A stretch of DNA of 64,000 nt from Candidatus Azobacteroides sp. Lineage in GTDB: Bacteria > Bacteroidota > Bacteroidia > Bacteroidales > WRGA01. Position 1 is the stretch's first letter. The number at the start of each line of letters is the position of its first letter. The translations under genes were made by a program, and so were the position numbers. The DNA is taken from the NCBI GenBank assembly GCA_021201815.1, contig JAJQEC010000114.1:1-64000 (forward strand), read 5' to 3'. Of this stretch, positions 36,501-45,206 are shown piece by piece. The notes beneath the pieces were generated by a model, which saw only the letters and a list, made by a program, of their open reading frames with translations, searched no databases and was not told where the DNA came from.

Positions 36501-36528
36501 CCGGGAATCTTTATTGTAAGATTCCCGG
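36501..36528 (+). terminator. Hairpin terminator
   Basis: CCGGGAATCTT (36501-36511) pairs perfectly with AAGATTCCCGG (36518-36528), six nt after the stop codon region of the 1310-residue gene. Confidence 0.6.
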
Positions 36529-36542
36529 ATAGTTCTCTATTC

Positions 36543-36633
36543 CAAATGCCTGAAGAAGCAGGAAAATAAAAAGGTTCCACTAAATTTATTCAAGTTTCTT
36601 TATGATTCCGGCTGAAAGCTTTCCAGGCATTTG
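36543..36633. repeat. 90-bp element with inverted ends, copy 2
   Basis: Outer 10 bp CAAATGCCTG and CAGGCATTTG are perfect inverted repeats. Same orientation and sequence family as copy 1 (31991-32080); together they flank the 1310-residue gene and its terminator. Confidence 0.75.
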
Positions 36634-36722
36634 TTTCTATTATTTCCAAAGGAAGCAATACTTTTTGTTTTTAATAATTTACAGAAACAACTTTTAGATA
36701 TTAATTACTAAAAAAAGAAATT

Positions 36723-37523
36723 ATGAAAAATTTTATTCTTCTTTTGTTGCTTTGTTCACTATTTACAGCAAATGTTTTTTCCCAAAGTTCTTCCGGATAC
36801 GGACCATTTGCAATTTCTATCGCTGCCGATGGAACAGAATATCTCTACCGGTTAGATGACACAAGTGCTACTTCAGCACTCTACAGTGATTTTGTAGGTA
36901 ATGACCCAATAGATGGCGTGGATTTTGGCAAAGTGAATTCCCTGGTTTTAACCCACGGAATAGCAGTTAGCTGGGTAAATACTCCTAATTTTTTTAATGA
37001 AGAATCTCTGGCCATTCTTTTCAGGTATTTTCCTGCAGAAGAAAATGAACCGGAGGAAGAAGAAGGCTGGGAGACAATTAGCTTACCAAACCGGACAAAC
37101 CGGGGAGGAAGCAGTAATAATAACTACCGGTATGAAAATGAAGATATAAACATCAATATTATTCCTCTTTTAAATAACAAGCACGGTAATTATAAGCTGC
37201 AATTCAAAAGAAGCCTGACCCATTTTTATGATAACGGGAATTCTTCTTATTCAAGACCTGACCCCAACAGCGTTACGACAGCAACTTTTATGTTTGATTA
37301 TTCTACTTCATTAGTTACTAACAAGGAAAACAATATTCGGATTACAAGCAGAAAAGAAACTATTCGAGTACAATCAGCAGAAAATACGGATATTTCTTTG
37401 TATACGGTTACCGGAAAATTACTGGAAGAAAAACAAGGAGAAGATGTGTCATTCACCAATCTTTCAGTAGGAATTTACCTGGTAAAAACAGATAAAAAAG
37501 TTTATAAAGCAATAGTGAAATAG
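36723..37523 (+). CDS. Secreted protein with T9SS-like C-terminal domain, unknown function
   Basis: 266 residues. Signal peptide MKNFILLLLLCSLFTANVFSQ, a ~175-residue beta-rich domain of unknown family with an acidic, then Asn/Arg-rich loop (EENEPEEEEGW, NRGGSSNNNYRYENED), and a C-terminal ~60 residues resembling a T9SS type A sorting domain (IRVQSAENTDISLYTVTGKLLEE ... NLSVGIYLVKTDKKVYKAIVK). The YPNP motif typical of such tails is not present, so sorting is inferred from the ISLYTVTGK/GIYLVK pattern. Gene and upstream neighbour may form a surface system. Confidence 0.65.
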   Translation: MKNFILLLLLCSLFTANVFSQSSSGYGPFAISIAADGTEYLYRLDDTSATSALYSDFVGNDPIDGVDFGKVNSLVLTHGIAVSWVNTPNFFNEESLAILFRYFPAEENEPEEEEGWETISLPNRTNRGGSSNNNYRYENEDININIIPLLNNKHGNYKLQFKRSLTHFYDNGNSSYSRPDPNSVTTATFMFDYSTSLVTNKENNIRITSRKETIRVQSAENTDISLYTVTGKLLEEKQGEDVSFTNLSVGIYLVKTDKKVYKAIVK

Positions 37524-37650
37524 GGATGTATCTTTCCTGTATTGTGCATTTTATTTTTTATCCAGCGGCTCTTTTTGTGTTGAAGTTGCTTTATCAGCCT
37601 GTGTAGAACCCTATCCTTTTGGTAAAATAAACCGGATTGTTATCAAGAAA

Positions 37651-37704
37651 CCCCACCCCTTTGACTTCGTCAAAGGTCCTCCCCTTCTTTGAGGAGTGGA
37701 GTTA
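37651..37704. repeat. Dispersed double-hairpin repeat, locus 2 (variant)
   Basis: CCTTTGAC/GTCAAAGG around TTC (37658-37676) preceded by CCCCACC and followed by an imperfect CTCCCC...GAGGAG hairpin. Same family as loci 1, 3 and 4. Confidence 0.7.
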
Positions 37705-37833
37705 GAAATAAAGGCCGATTTTATTTGGAAAAAGGGGAAAAATATGGTATATTTGTGTTTGAGCTAATTTATCGGTTCAAGGATAATTAATCTGTTCTCC
37801 TCTACAGACTTATTTGCCATCCTAACCTATGTT

Positions 37834-37921
37834 ACCATTCCACTCTAGTGGTATGGTCATACCACTAGAGTGGTACGATCGTATCACTGGAGTGGTATGG
37901 TCGTACCACTCCAGTGGAACG
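37834..37921. repeat. Tandem array, 4 x 22 bp, of phased palindromes
   Basis: Four consecutive 22-bp units (starts 37834, 37856, 37878, 37900). Each holds a CCACTNNAGTGG-type core, and units are joined by TATGGTCATA, TACGATCGTA and TATGGTCGTA, themselves (near-)palindromic. Thus dyad centres fall every 11 bp. No open frame uses it. Confidence 0.85.
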
Positions 37922-38204
37922 GTTATATCAGCCTTGTAAATGGATAACTTTACCCTGATTAATAGAGAACTTCACAAGGGTAGAAAGATTACTTTGATAG
38001 CATGCTGGTTATTACCTGCATGCTTTTCCCTCTAAAAGAAGAAACAGAAGCCAACACTCCTTTTTATCTCCGGGATGTTTTATTAATCCCTCTCCGGTTG
38101 AGGGAATAACCCACTCCTCCTGATTCTTTCACCAAAAGGAAAGGAATTCGGTCAAAAGAAGTAAAACTACCATGTAAGGAGTAAGACCTCACTTCTCTCC
38201 TCTC

Positions 38205-39422
38205 CTATTCTTTCCATAACAACGAACTGTCTCCATAACTAAGAAAACGAAAATCATGAGCTAGTGCATATTCATATACCTTTTTCCAGTTTCCTTTTAA
38301 GAAAGCAGATACCAGTAATAACAATGTACTTTTGGGCTGGTGAAAATTTGTGATCATGCCATCTACGATTTTAAAATCATATCCGGGAACAATCATTATG
38401 CGGGTAGAGGCGGTTAACCGGGATTTATTGTTCTTGTTTAAGTAGGAAAGAATATTTTCCAAAGCTTTTTTCCGGGAAAATAAGGTTTCTCCCGAAAGAT
38501 AAGGAATCCATTGTTCCACACTAAAAACCGTTGTATCCGGATTAGTCTCCAGTAACATTCCTATATAATATAAACTTTCCAGCGTACGGACACTGGTAGT
38601 TCCTACGGCAATCACATTCCCGGAATGGGAAAGCAGCTTTTCCACACTCTCTTTTTTCACGGTAAAAAGCTCGGTATGCATGGCATGCTCCCCTATGGTT
38701 TTTGTTTTTACAGGACGGAAGGTTCCTGCTCCTACATGTAAAGTCAGTTCTTCCCGGAGCACATTCTTTTTATCCAGTTCCCGGAATACATGTTCCGTAA
38801 AATGCAATCCGGCAGTTGGGGCTGCCACAGACCCTTTTATTTTGGAATATACTGTTTGATATGTGTTGAGATCAGTCTTTTCCGTTTTCCTGTTAAGGTA
38901 AGGAGGTATGGGAAGTTCTCCGGCATTTTCCAGGATGTCGGCAAAAGTCACAGAAGGATTATTCCAGGAAAATTCAATGAGAAAGCTGTCCTCATGCTTT
39001 TCCTTTAATTCTGCTACCAGTGCAATTTCCTTTCCATTGACAGAAAGAGCCTGGGATAACTTTCCTTCTTTCCATTTTTTGAGGTTACCGACCAGACATA
39101 CCCAGGTACATTTTTCCGTTTGTTGAAAAACCGATTCATATTCCGATGGAGAAAAGGGTTCGAGGCAGAATATCTCAATTTTAGCGCCGGTATCCTTAAA
39201 GAAATGTAAGCGGGCATGGATGACTTTTGTATTATTAAAAAACAATAATGTTCCGGAAGGGATATAGTCCGGTAACCGATTAAAAACCGATTCACTGATC
39301 AGTCCGTTTTCATATACCAGCAATCGTGAGGTATCTCTCTCGTTTAAAGGATATTTAGGGATTCGTTCCTCCGGGAGAGAATAGTCATAATCATCAATAC
39401 AAATATCAAAAGGCGTGTCCAT
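38205..39422 (-). CDS. queA: S-adenosylmethionine:tRNA ribosyltransferase-isomerase
   Basis: 405 residues. Moves the ribosyl part of SAM onto preQ1 in tRNA, making epoxyqueuosine. Family motifs visible: IPKYPLNERDTSRLLVY, FFNNTKVIHARL, AAPTAGLHFT, HVGAGTFRPV, HAMHTE, and C-terminal MITNFHQPKSTLL. It is ~50 residues longer than the E. coli enzyme, like other Bacteroidota QueA. Divergent from the DUF2027 gene with overlapping promoter region. Confidence 0.96.
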   Translation of the reverse strand: MDTPFDICIDDYDYSLPEERIPKYPLNERDTSRLLVYENGLISESVFNRLPDYIPSGTLLFFNNTKVIHARLHFFKDTGAKIEIFCLEPFSPSEYESVFQQTEKCTWVCLVGNLKKWKEGKLSQALSVNGKEIALVAELKEKHEDSFLIEFSWNNPSVTFADILENAGELPIPPYLNRKTEKTDLNTYQTVYSKIKGSVAAPTAGLHFTEHVFRELDKKNVLREELTLHVGAGTFRPVKTKTIGEHAMHTELFTVKKESVEKLLSHSGNVIAVGTTSVRTLESLYYIGMLLETNPDTTVFSVEQWIPYLSGETLFSRKKALENILSYLNKNNKSRLTASTRIMIVPGYDFKIVDGMITNFHQPKSTLLLLVSAFLKGNWKKVYEYALAHDFRFLSYGDSSLLWKE

Positions 39423-39483
39423 TTCGGGTAATTGTTAAGTTGCCAGAGGAAAAACAAAAATTCCTTTTTCATTCCTAAGGTTG

Positions 39484-39491
39484 TAATTTTG
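39484..39491 (+). promoter_or_regulatory. -7 promoter element (TAATTTTG) for DUF2027-Smr gene
   Basis: TAnnTTTG, 47 bp before the start codon; lies only 2 bp from the opposing element for queA. Confidence 0.45.
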
Positions 39492-39493
39492 CA

Positions 39494-39501
39494 CAAAAAT
39501 A
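39494..39501 (-). promoter_or_regulatory. -7 promoter element (TATTTTTG, minus strand) for queA
   Basis: CAAAAATA on the plus strand reads TATTTTTG on the minus strand, 72 bp from the queA start; back-to-back with 39484-39491. Confidence 0.4.
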
Positions 39502-39537
39502 GTCAACTTTGTCAGAATAAATAAAACCCAATGCATT

Positions 39538-40608
39538 ATGAGTGTAAAGATAGGAGATAAAGTACGTTTTCTCAACGCTGTAGGAGGTGGAATTGTAAAA
39601 CGTTTTATTGATAAAAACCTGGTCAGTGTGGAAGAAGACGATGGATTCGAAACCCCTGTCCTGATAAGAGAATGTGTGGTCATAGAGCCGGCAGAAGGGA
39701 CTATTAAGCCAGCTCCTAAAGTGACATCCGCTCCGGTAGAACCCCGGCTTTCCAAAGATGTTACTCCGCAACCGGAAATAAAAAAAGAAAAAAAACCGGA
39801 AATCGTAGAAACACCGGAAGGTGAGCAATTGTCAGTCATGCTGGCTTTTCTTCCGAATCAGCCTAAAAGCCTGCAGAATACGACTTTTGACTGTTATCTG
39901 GTTAATGACAGCAATTATTATCTGTTTGTCAATTATATGAATAAATCCGGTAATTTATGGAATAGCCGTTATTCGGGAGTGATAGAACCCAACATTAAAA
40001 TCTTCATGGAGGAATTTTCAAAAGAAGACCTGAATGATCTGGAACGGGTTTGTATCCAATTCATTGCTTATAAAGAAAACAAACCGTTCCGGGTAAAAAA
40101 CCCGGCTTCCGTAGAATTGAAAATAGATACCGTTAAGTTTTATAAACTCCATAGTTTCCGTGAGAATGATTATTTCGATGAAGAAGCATTGATTTTCCCG
40201 ATAGTGAAAAATGATATTCCGGAAAAAACCTTCCATATAGATCCGAAAGCGCTTGAAAGAGCCATGAAGGAAAAACAGGCAGCCGAAAATCCCCGGCAGC
40301 ATCCGGACAGGAAAAAAGAACCGTCTCAGGTGATTGAGGTAGACCTCCATGCCACCGAATTACTGGATACGCTGACGGGGATGAGCAATGCGGATATTTT
40401 ACATTACCAACTGGAAAAATTCAATGAAACCTTAGCGGCTTTCCAGGGGAAAAAGGGACAAAAGATCGTATTTATTCATGGGAAGGGAGACGGCGTACTG
40501 CGTAAGGCCATCCTGGATGAATTAAAAACAAAATACAAAGGCTATTATTTTCAGGATGCTTCTTTCCGGGAATACGGATATGGAGCAACTATGGTACAGA
40601 TACGTTAA
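39538..40608 (+). CDS. DUF2027 domain protein with C-terminal Smr domain
   Basis: 356 residues, cytoplasmic. N-terminal beta domain (IGDKVRFLNAVGGGIVKRF), a charged Pro-rich linker (~55-95), the DUF2027 beta domain (~100-250) and a C-terminal Smr domain (~270-356) with EVDLHATEL, FIHGKGDGVLR and GYGATMVQI. Smr domains act as endonucleases on DNA or RNA, for example in ribosome-collision rescue by MutS2 relatives; here there is no MutS part. The DLH and HGKG residues needed for activity are present. Substrate unknown. Confidence 0.9.
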   Translation: MSVKIGDKVRFLNAVGGGIVKRFIDKNLVSVEEDDGFETPVLIRECVVIEPAEGTIKPAPKVTSAPVEPRLSKDVTPQPEIKKEKKPEIVETPEGEQLSVMLAFLPNQPKSLQNTTFDCYLVNDSNYYLFVNYMNKSGNLWNSRYSGVIEPNIKIFMEEFSKEDLNDLERVCIQFIAYKENKPFRVKNPASVELKIDTVKFYKLHSFRENDYFDEEALIFPIVKNDIPEKTFHIDPKALERAMKEKQAAENPRQHPDRKKEPSQVIEVDLHATELLDTLTGMSNADILHYQLEKFNETLAAFQGKKGQKIVFIHGKGDGVLRKAILDELKTKYKGYYFQDASFREYGYGATMVQIR

Positions 40609-40651
40609 GCATCCATCGTTTTGTAGAGACACAATGTCTTGAATTTAAGTA

Positions 40652-40775
40652 CCGTGTGCTGAGGCCTCACGGCTAGTAATATATTATCTCTACGGAGCTG
40701 TGACTGCTCTGTAGTCGGAAAAGAAAAAGCCGCGGAGCGGCAATATATTATTAGCCGTGAGGCCTCAGCACACGG
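40652..40775. repeat. Large inverted repeat with nested hairpins
   Basis: Arms at 40652-40685 and 40742-40775 are 34 bp with one mismatch (outer part CCGTGTGCTGAGGCCTCACG). The 56-bp interior holds CTACGGAGC/GCTCTGTAG near 40690-40714 (one G:U) and GCCGC/GCGGC at 40729-40741, giving a three-way-junction fold. G+C content of arms exceeds the surroundings. It begins 44 bp after the DUF2027-Smr stop, so it may double as its terminator. Confidence 0.85.
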
Positions 40776-41102
40776 CTTTCTTTTGTATGTATGCTTTATA
40801 AATTCCACATAGACAGCTTTTATTGTCTTGCTTTTTATTCTCTTATTTTCCTACCTAAGAATCAAATTATTATCTTTTTGATTAAAAACAGCAAAGACGT
40901 TGCTTTAATCACAATTTATAACTATTTTCGCCACAGTTTTTTAATTTATTCCGACAAGTTTCCTGAACAATACAGGGTGAAAGATTGTCTTGATAAAATA
41001 ACTCCGTGGTTTATATCTCCTTAAAGAAACACGGTGACTTTGTAAAAGTCAAAACAGGAGAAAGCATTCTTTAGTTTTTATCTTTTAGTTTTTGTATTAG
41101 AA
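40776..41102. other. Non-coding leader region before speA
   Basis: AT-rich, no convincing gene (a 77-codon frame in it lacks any recognisable protein features). No riboswitch class recognised. Confidence 0.5.
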
Positions 41103-42992
41103 ATGAGAAAATGGCGCATGGAAGATTCAGCGGAACTGTACAATATTAACGGTTGGGGGCTGAATTATTTTTCTATCAATGAAAAAGGGAATGTTATCGT
41201 AACCCCTAAAAAAGGCGGAGTAGCTGTTGATTTGAAAGAATTGATGGATGAACTTCAGTTGCGGGATGTTCCGGCTCCGGTACTGGTACGTTTTCCCGAT
41301 ATCCTGGACAACCGGATCGAGAAAATCTCCAATTGTTTTAAACAGGCTTCCGAAGAATATGGTTATACAGCCAAGAACTATATCATATATCCCATTAAGG
41401 TAAACCAGATGCGCCCTGTGGTAGAAGAAATCGTAAGCCACGGAAAAAGATTCAATATTGGTCTTGAAGCTGGCTCTAAGCCTGAACTTCACGCTGTTCT
41501 GGCAATTAATACGGATCCGGAATCTTTAATTATCTGTAACGGATATAAGGATAAAGATTATGTGGAACTGGCGTTGTTAGCTCAGAAAATGGGCAAATGT
41601 ATTTTCCTTGTGGTGGAAAAACTCAACGAGCTTAAACTGATTGCTACTATCTCCAAACGACTTGGAATGAAAGCAAACATCGGTATACGGATTAAACTTG
41701 CCAGCGCCGGAAGCGGGAAGTGGGAAGAGTCCGGGGGGGATGTGAGTAAGTTCGGTCTGAATTCCAGTGAATTGTTAGAAGCATTGGACTTTATTGATAA
41801 GAATGAGATGCACGACTGGCTGAAGCTGATCCATTTCCATATCGGTAGCCAGATTACTAAAATCCGACTTATTAAGAATGCGCTGCGGGAAGCATCGCAG
41901 TTTTTTGTCCAGCTTCAAAGCCTCAATTACAACATAGAATTTGTAGATATCGGCGGTGGTTTGGGCGTAGATTATGATGGTACCCGTTCTTTGCGGGAGA
42001 GTAGTATGAATTATTCGATTCAGGAATATGTAAACGACTCGATTTCCGCGTTGGTAGATGCCTGTACAAAGAACGATATTCCGCAACCGAATATCATTAC
42101 CGAATCAGGGCGTTCTCTTACTGCCCATCATTCGGTATTGATTTTTGAAGTGATGGAAACTACTTCTCTTCCTTCCTGGAATGAAGAAGACACGGTGAAT
42201 GAAGAAGATCATGAACTGGTACGTGAATTGTATGATTTATGGGATAACCTGAATCATCCGCGTGTGCTGGAAACCTGGCATGATTCGCTGCAGATCCGGG
42301 AAGAAGCACTGGATCTTTTTAGCCTCGGGTTACTTGATTTACGGACACGTGCCCAGGTAGAACGTTTATTCTGGTCTATTGCAAGGGAAGTACATGAGGC
42401 TGCTTCTCAAACCAAGCATGCACCGGAGGAACTGAAGAAAATATCAAAAATGCTGGCGGACAAATATTTTTGTAATTTCTCTCTTTTCCAGTCTTTGCCG
42501 GATTCATGGGCTATCGACCAGATATTTCCGATTATGCCGATTTCCCGGCTGAATGAAAAACCGGACCGGACAGCAACGTTGCAGGATGTTACCTGCGATT
42601 CTGACGGAAAAATAGATAATTTTATTTCTACCCGGAATTTTTCTTATCATTTACCTGTCCACCAGTTAAATAAAAAGGATCCCTATTACATCGGTGTATT
42701 TCTTGTAGGAGCTTATCAGGAGATATTAGGGGACCTGCATAATCTCTTCGGGGATACGAACGCAGTCCATATCAGTGTTTATAAAGACAGGTATGAGATA
42801 GATAAGATGATTGACGGGGAAACCATTGCGGAAGTACTGGATTATGTGCAATACAATCACAAACGATTGGTAAGAAATGTGGAAACCTGGGTGACTAGTT
42901 CTGTGAAAAACGGAGCGATTACCGTAGAAGAAGGACGGGAATTCCTTTCTAATTACCGTTCAGGTTTGTATGGATATACTTATCTGGAATAG
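41103..42992 (+). CDS. speA: Biosynthetic arginine decarboxylase
   Basis: 629 residues. PLP-dependent fold III enzyme converting arginine to agmatine, first step of the agmatine route to putrescine. PLP lysine Lys99 in IIYPIKVNQ, the HFHIGSQ motif, GGGLGVDYDG and the C-terminal HISVYKD/GETIAEVL region are present. Full-length for the family. Followed by a strong terminator (43061-43095) and so probably monocistronic. Confidence 0.96.
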   Translation: MRKWRMEDSAELYNINGWGLNYFSINEKGNVIVTPKKGGVAVDLKELMDELQLRDVPAPVLVRFPDILDNRIEKISNCFKQASEEYGYTAKNYIIYPIKVNQMRPVVEEIVSHGKRFNIGLEAGSKPELHAVLAINTDPESLIICNGYKDKDYVELALLAQKMGKCIFLVVEKLNELKLIATISKRLGMKANIGIRIKLASAGSGKWEESGGDVSKFGLNSSELLEALDFIDKNEMHDWLKLIHFHIGSQITKIRLIKNALREASQFFVQLQSLNYNIEFVDIGGGLGVDYDGTRSLRESSMNYSIQEYVNDSISALVDACTKNDIPQPNIITESGRSLTAHHSVLIFEVMETTSLPSWNEEDTVNEEDHELVRELYDLWDNLNHPRVLETWHDSLQIREEALDLFSLGLLDLRTRAQVERLFWSIAREVHEAASQTKHAPEELKKISKMLADKYFCNFSLFQSLPDSWAIDQIFPIMPISRLNEKPDRTATLQDVTCDSDGKIDNFISTRNFSYHLPVHQLNKKDPYYIGVFLVGAYQEILGDLHNLFGDTNAVHISVYKDRYEIDKMIDGETIAEVLDYVQYNHKRLVRNVETWVTSSVKNGAITVEEGREFLSNYRSGLYGYTYLE

Positions 42993-43060
42993 TTTTGAGG
43001 AAGTGATGTCTTCTTTTTATATGTATTTTATAAGAATAGATTTAAGATAAATAAACAGGG

Positions 43061-43095
43061 AAAGGAGTGGGTTGAATTTCGACCCACTCCTTTTT
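43061..43095 (+). terminator. Intrinsic terminator of speA
   Basis: AAAGGAGTGGGT (43061-43072) pairs perfectly with ACCCACTCCTTT (43082-43093), followed by TT. Confidence 0.8.
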
Positions 43096-43121
43096 GCCAG
43101 ATGAGTTTATTATCCTGTGTA

Positions 43122-43190
43122 TAACCCTTCCCCTTTTGACTTCGTCAAAAGGTACTTCCCTTCGGAGAAGGGAAGAGGGGTCTGGTATCT
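43122..43190. repeat. Dispersed double-hairpin repeat, locus 3
   Basis: CCTTTTGAC/GTCAAAAGG (43132-43152) and CTTCCCTTC/GAAGGGAAG around GGA (43155-43175), preceded by AACCCTTCCC and followed by GGGGTCTGGTATCT. It shares the spacer with locus 1 and lacks the right half. Confidence 0.8.
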
Positions 43191-43240
43191 TATCTTTTAT
43201 ATGCATCCGATGATAAGCTGCGTATGCATAACAAGCTAGT

Positions 43241-44398
43241 TTAAAACTTGTCTATCAGGATAAATTTCCCGGTATGATCTTTCTTATACATTTTCCCGGA
43301 CCGGGGCTTTGTGCGAGTGTCTTCTACTTCTGCGCGTATTTCTTCTGACCAGTCTCCGTTTTTCCATTCATATTCACTTACTTTCATAGAAACAGGATAA
43401 TCGTATTTGTCATATTTATATTTTACTTCCATTTTATTCTCCGGAAGCCAGTCTTCTGTTTTCTTATTCCATCTGTACTCTATTTTCAGAACAGGGTTTT
43501 CCTGCAAATCGTATTTCGTTTCGGTTTTGTTGATTTGTCTCCATGTTTCTACATTTGAATCCCATTTGTATTCGATCCTTATGTCGAGCAGGTTTATACT
43601 GTCCCATTGAGCTACCGTCTTTGAAAAATTTTCCCCGCTTGCTTTCCTGGCCATAATGATGTTCTTGCCGTCTTCTTCATACGATTCTATTTCCAGCGGT
43701 TCATCAGAAACCAGCGATTCTTCTTCCGGTACTACCCGGAAACCTTCCGGAATAACTTCTCCGCGTAACTCGTAGATAAAGAAAAGCCATTCCGTTACCT
43801 TTTTATAAACCTGGGGATTAATATCCTGCCGGTAACTTTCCCATGATTCTTTGTAAGGCTCCAGGTATTCTTCTTCATATTTTTCTACTCTGTTCCATCT
43901 TCTGTTATACAAGACATCATACCCGTAGGCAATTACTTTTACCGATTGTGCGGCAAGGCTATTTCCGATTTCATCTGCCAACCGGTCGTATGAGCCGGTA
44001 TCAGGGTCCAATGTTTTATAATCATTCATCAGCGTTATGAGCAATTGAATTTCCGCAGGAGGGTAATTATTATATTTTTCCTGTACTCTTTTTTTAAAGG
44101 CCTCCGTATGAGTTTCGAAATAATTTTCATCATCATTATCGGGATTGTCGTCATAAGCAATCCATTCAAAATAGGAAGCCAAGGCTGAAATAAGAGCTAT
44201 CTTTTCACCTAACGGTTTTTCATCGGACAATAAAAAGCTGATATATTCTTCTTCCGGAACGCCTGTTTTCTGTGTTCCGAAAATAAAAGGATCCTCCTGA
44301 TACAAGTAGTGAAATTCCAGTCCGGGAAGAAAAGTGGAATCGGCGAAAGTGAATTTCCCGATCAGCAGTATGATAAACAGCAGATAAAATTTTCTCAT
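43241..44398 (-). CDS. Secreted protein of unknown function with C-terminal W/Y repeats
   Basis: 385 residues. Signal peptide MRKFYLLFIILLIGKFTFA; a ~210-residue helical part (many Glu, Tyr, Trp) and a C-terminal third made of about three ~30-residue repeats built on EYxWNxxxxxW...Y (IEYKWDSNVETW, IEYRWNKKTEDW, SEYEWKNGDW). No enzyme motif. Probably exported to the periplasm or surface. Lone gene on its strand after lemA's terminator. Function unknown. Confidence 0.65.
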   Translation of the reverse strand: MRKFYLLFIILLIGKFTFADSTFLPGLEFHYLYQEDPFIFGTQKTGVPEEEYISFLLSDEKPLGEKIALISALASYFEWIAYDDNPDNDDENYFETHTEAFKKRVQEKYNNYPPAEIQLLITLMNDYKTLDPDTGSYDRLADEIGNSLAAQSVKVIAYGYDVLYNRRWNRVEKYEEEYLEPYKESWESYRQDINPQVYKKVTEWLFFIYELRGEVIPEGFRVVPEEESLVSDEPLEIESYEEDGKNIIMARKASGENFSKTVAQWDSINLLDIRIEYKWDSNVETWRQINKTETKYDLQENPVLKIEYRWNKKTEDWLPENKMEVKYKYDKYDYPVSMKVSEYEWKNGDWSEEIRAEVEDTRTKPRSGKMYKKDHTGKFILIDKF

Positions 44399-44550
44399 AA
44401 GTTATTATTAATAGGATGTTAAGTAATCGCTTGTGTGAATGAATTAAAAAGGCAAAGAAACTAATAATATTTAGTAATTTACCGGTATGAAGGCTATTTG
44501 TAAGATATATTTTTCTTATTCATGGAACATTCATATAAGAAATAATAGAA

Positions 44551-44579
44551 AAAGGAAATAGACTGAACCTATTTCCTTT
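44551..44579 (-). terminator. Intrinsic terminator of lemA-DUF3137 unit
   Basis: AAAGGAAATAG (44551-44561) pairs with CTATTTCCTTT (44569-44579); on the minus strand it is followed by a T-run (TTTTTCTATTATTTC). Lies 64 bp past the lemA stop. Confidence 0.75.
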
Positions 44580-44642
44580 CCTATTTAAAGCGCTAATTTT
44601 CTATGTCAATCTTAACTTCTTATATTTTTTAATAAGTTTAGC

Positions 44643-45194
44643 TTATTTAGCAAACATATCCTTTACATCTACTTTTTCTCTCTGCGCTTCAGTCGCCCTT
44701 TCCCATTCATGCACCTGCATACCGGTCATTCCGGCTACAATATTGCCGGGGAAAGTCGTAACCGCATTGTTGTAATAAGTGATGGAAGCACTCAGATACC
44801 TTCTTCCGGCAGCAATCTGCTCTTCACATTCATTCAGGGAGAACTGAAGTGTTGTAAACTGCTGGCTGGCTTTTAACTGAGGATAATTCTCAACCTGTAC
44901 CATCAATTGTTTTAGTAACTTATCCGTTTCACCTTCTGCCTGGTAATCTTTCGGATTTCCGGCTACGGATTGACGTAATGCCGTAATTTTTTCGAATACT
45001 TCCTTTTCAAAGTCCGTGTATTTTTCCAATACGGCTACCAGGTTCGGAATTAACTCGTTTCTCTTTATAAACAAAGCATCCAGTGAAGATTTGGCATTCT
45101 CAACCTGGTTTCTTGTTCTTTTTAATTTATTAAACTGGGAAATATAAGTTCCCAATACAAAAATTACGATACCCAGGATAATGTAAGCAATCAT
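44643..45194 (-). CDS. lemA: LemA family protein
   Basis: 183 residues. One N-terminal membrane helix (IAYIILGIVIFVLGTYI) followed by the four-helix LemA bundle (NQVENAKSSLDALFIKRNELIPNLVAVLEKYTDFE). Inner-membrane-anchored protein of unclear molecular role, often near DUF3137 or TPM-domain proteins. It is 12 bp from the upstream DUF3137 gene. Confidence 0.92.
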   Translation of the reverse strand: MIAYIILGIVIFVLGTYISQFNKLKRTRNQVENAKSSLDALFIKRNELIPNLVAVLEKYTDFEKEVFEKITALRQSVAGNPKDYQAEGETDKLLKQLMVQVENYPQLKASQQFTTLQFSLNECEEQIAAGRRYLSASITYYNNAVTTFPGNIVAGMTGMQVHEWERATEAQREKVDVKDMFAK

Positions 45195-45206
45195 ATTCGT
45201 TATTTT

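Larger units (their letters stand above)
37524..38204. other. 681-bp intergenic region rich in palindromes
   Basis: No gene. Holds a double-hairpin repeat (37651-37704), the 22-bp array (37834-37921) and AGCATGC/GCATGCT (37999-38005 and 38018-38024), a possible terminator of the convergent queA side. Confidence 0.6.

Noticed and set aside
37834-37921. CRISPR-like array
   Set aside because: Units are contiguous without spacers, each unit is palindromic and no cas gene is nearby.
40791-41024. 77-codon frame before speA
   Set aside because: AT-rich composition, no start context or family likeness; treated as non-coding leader.
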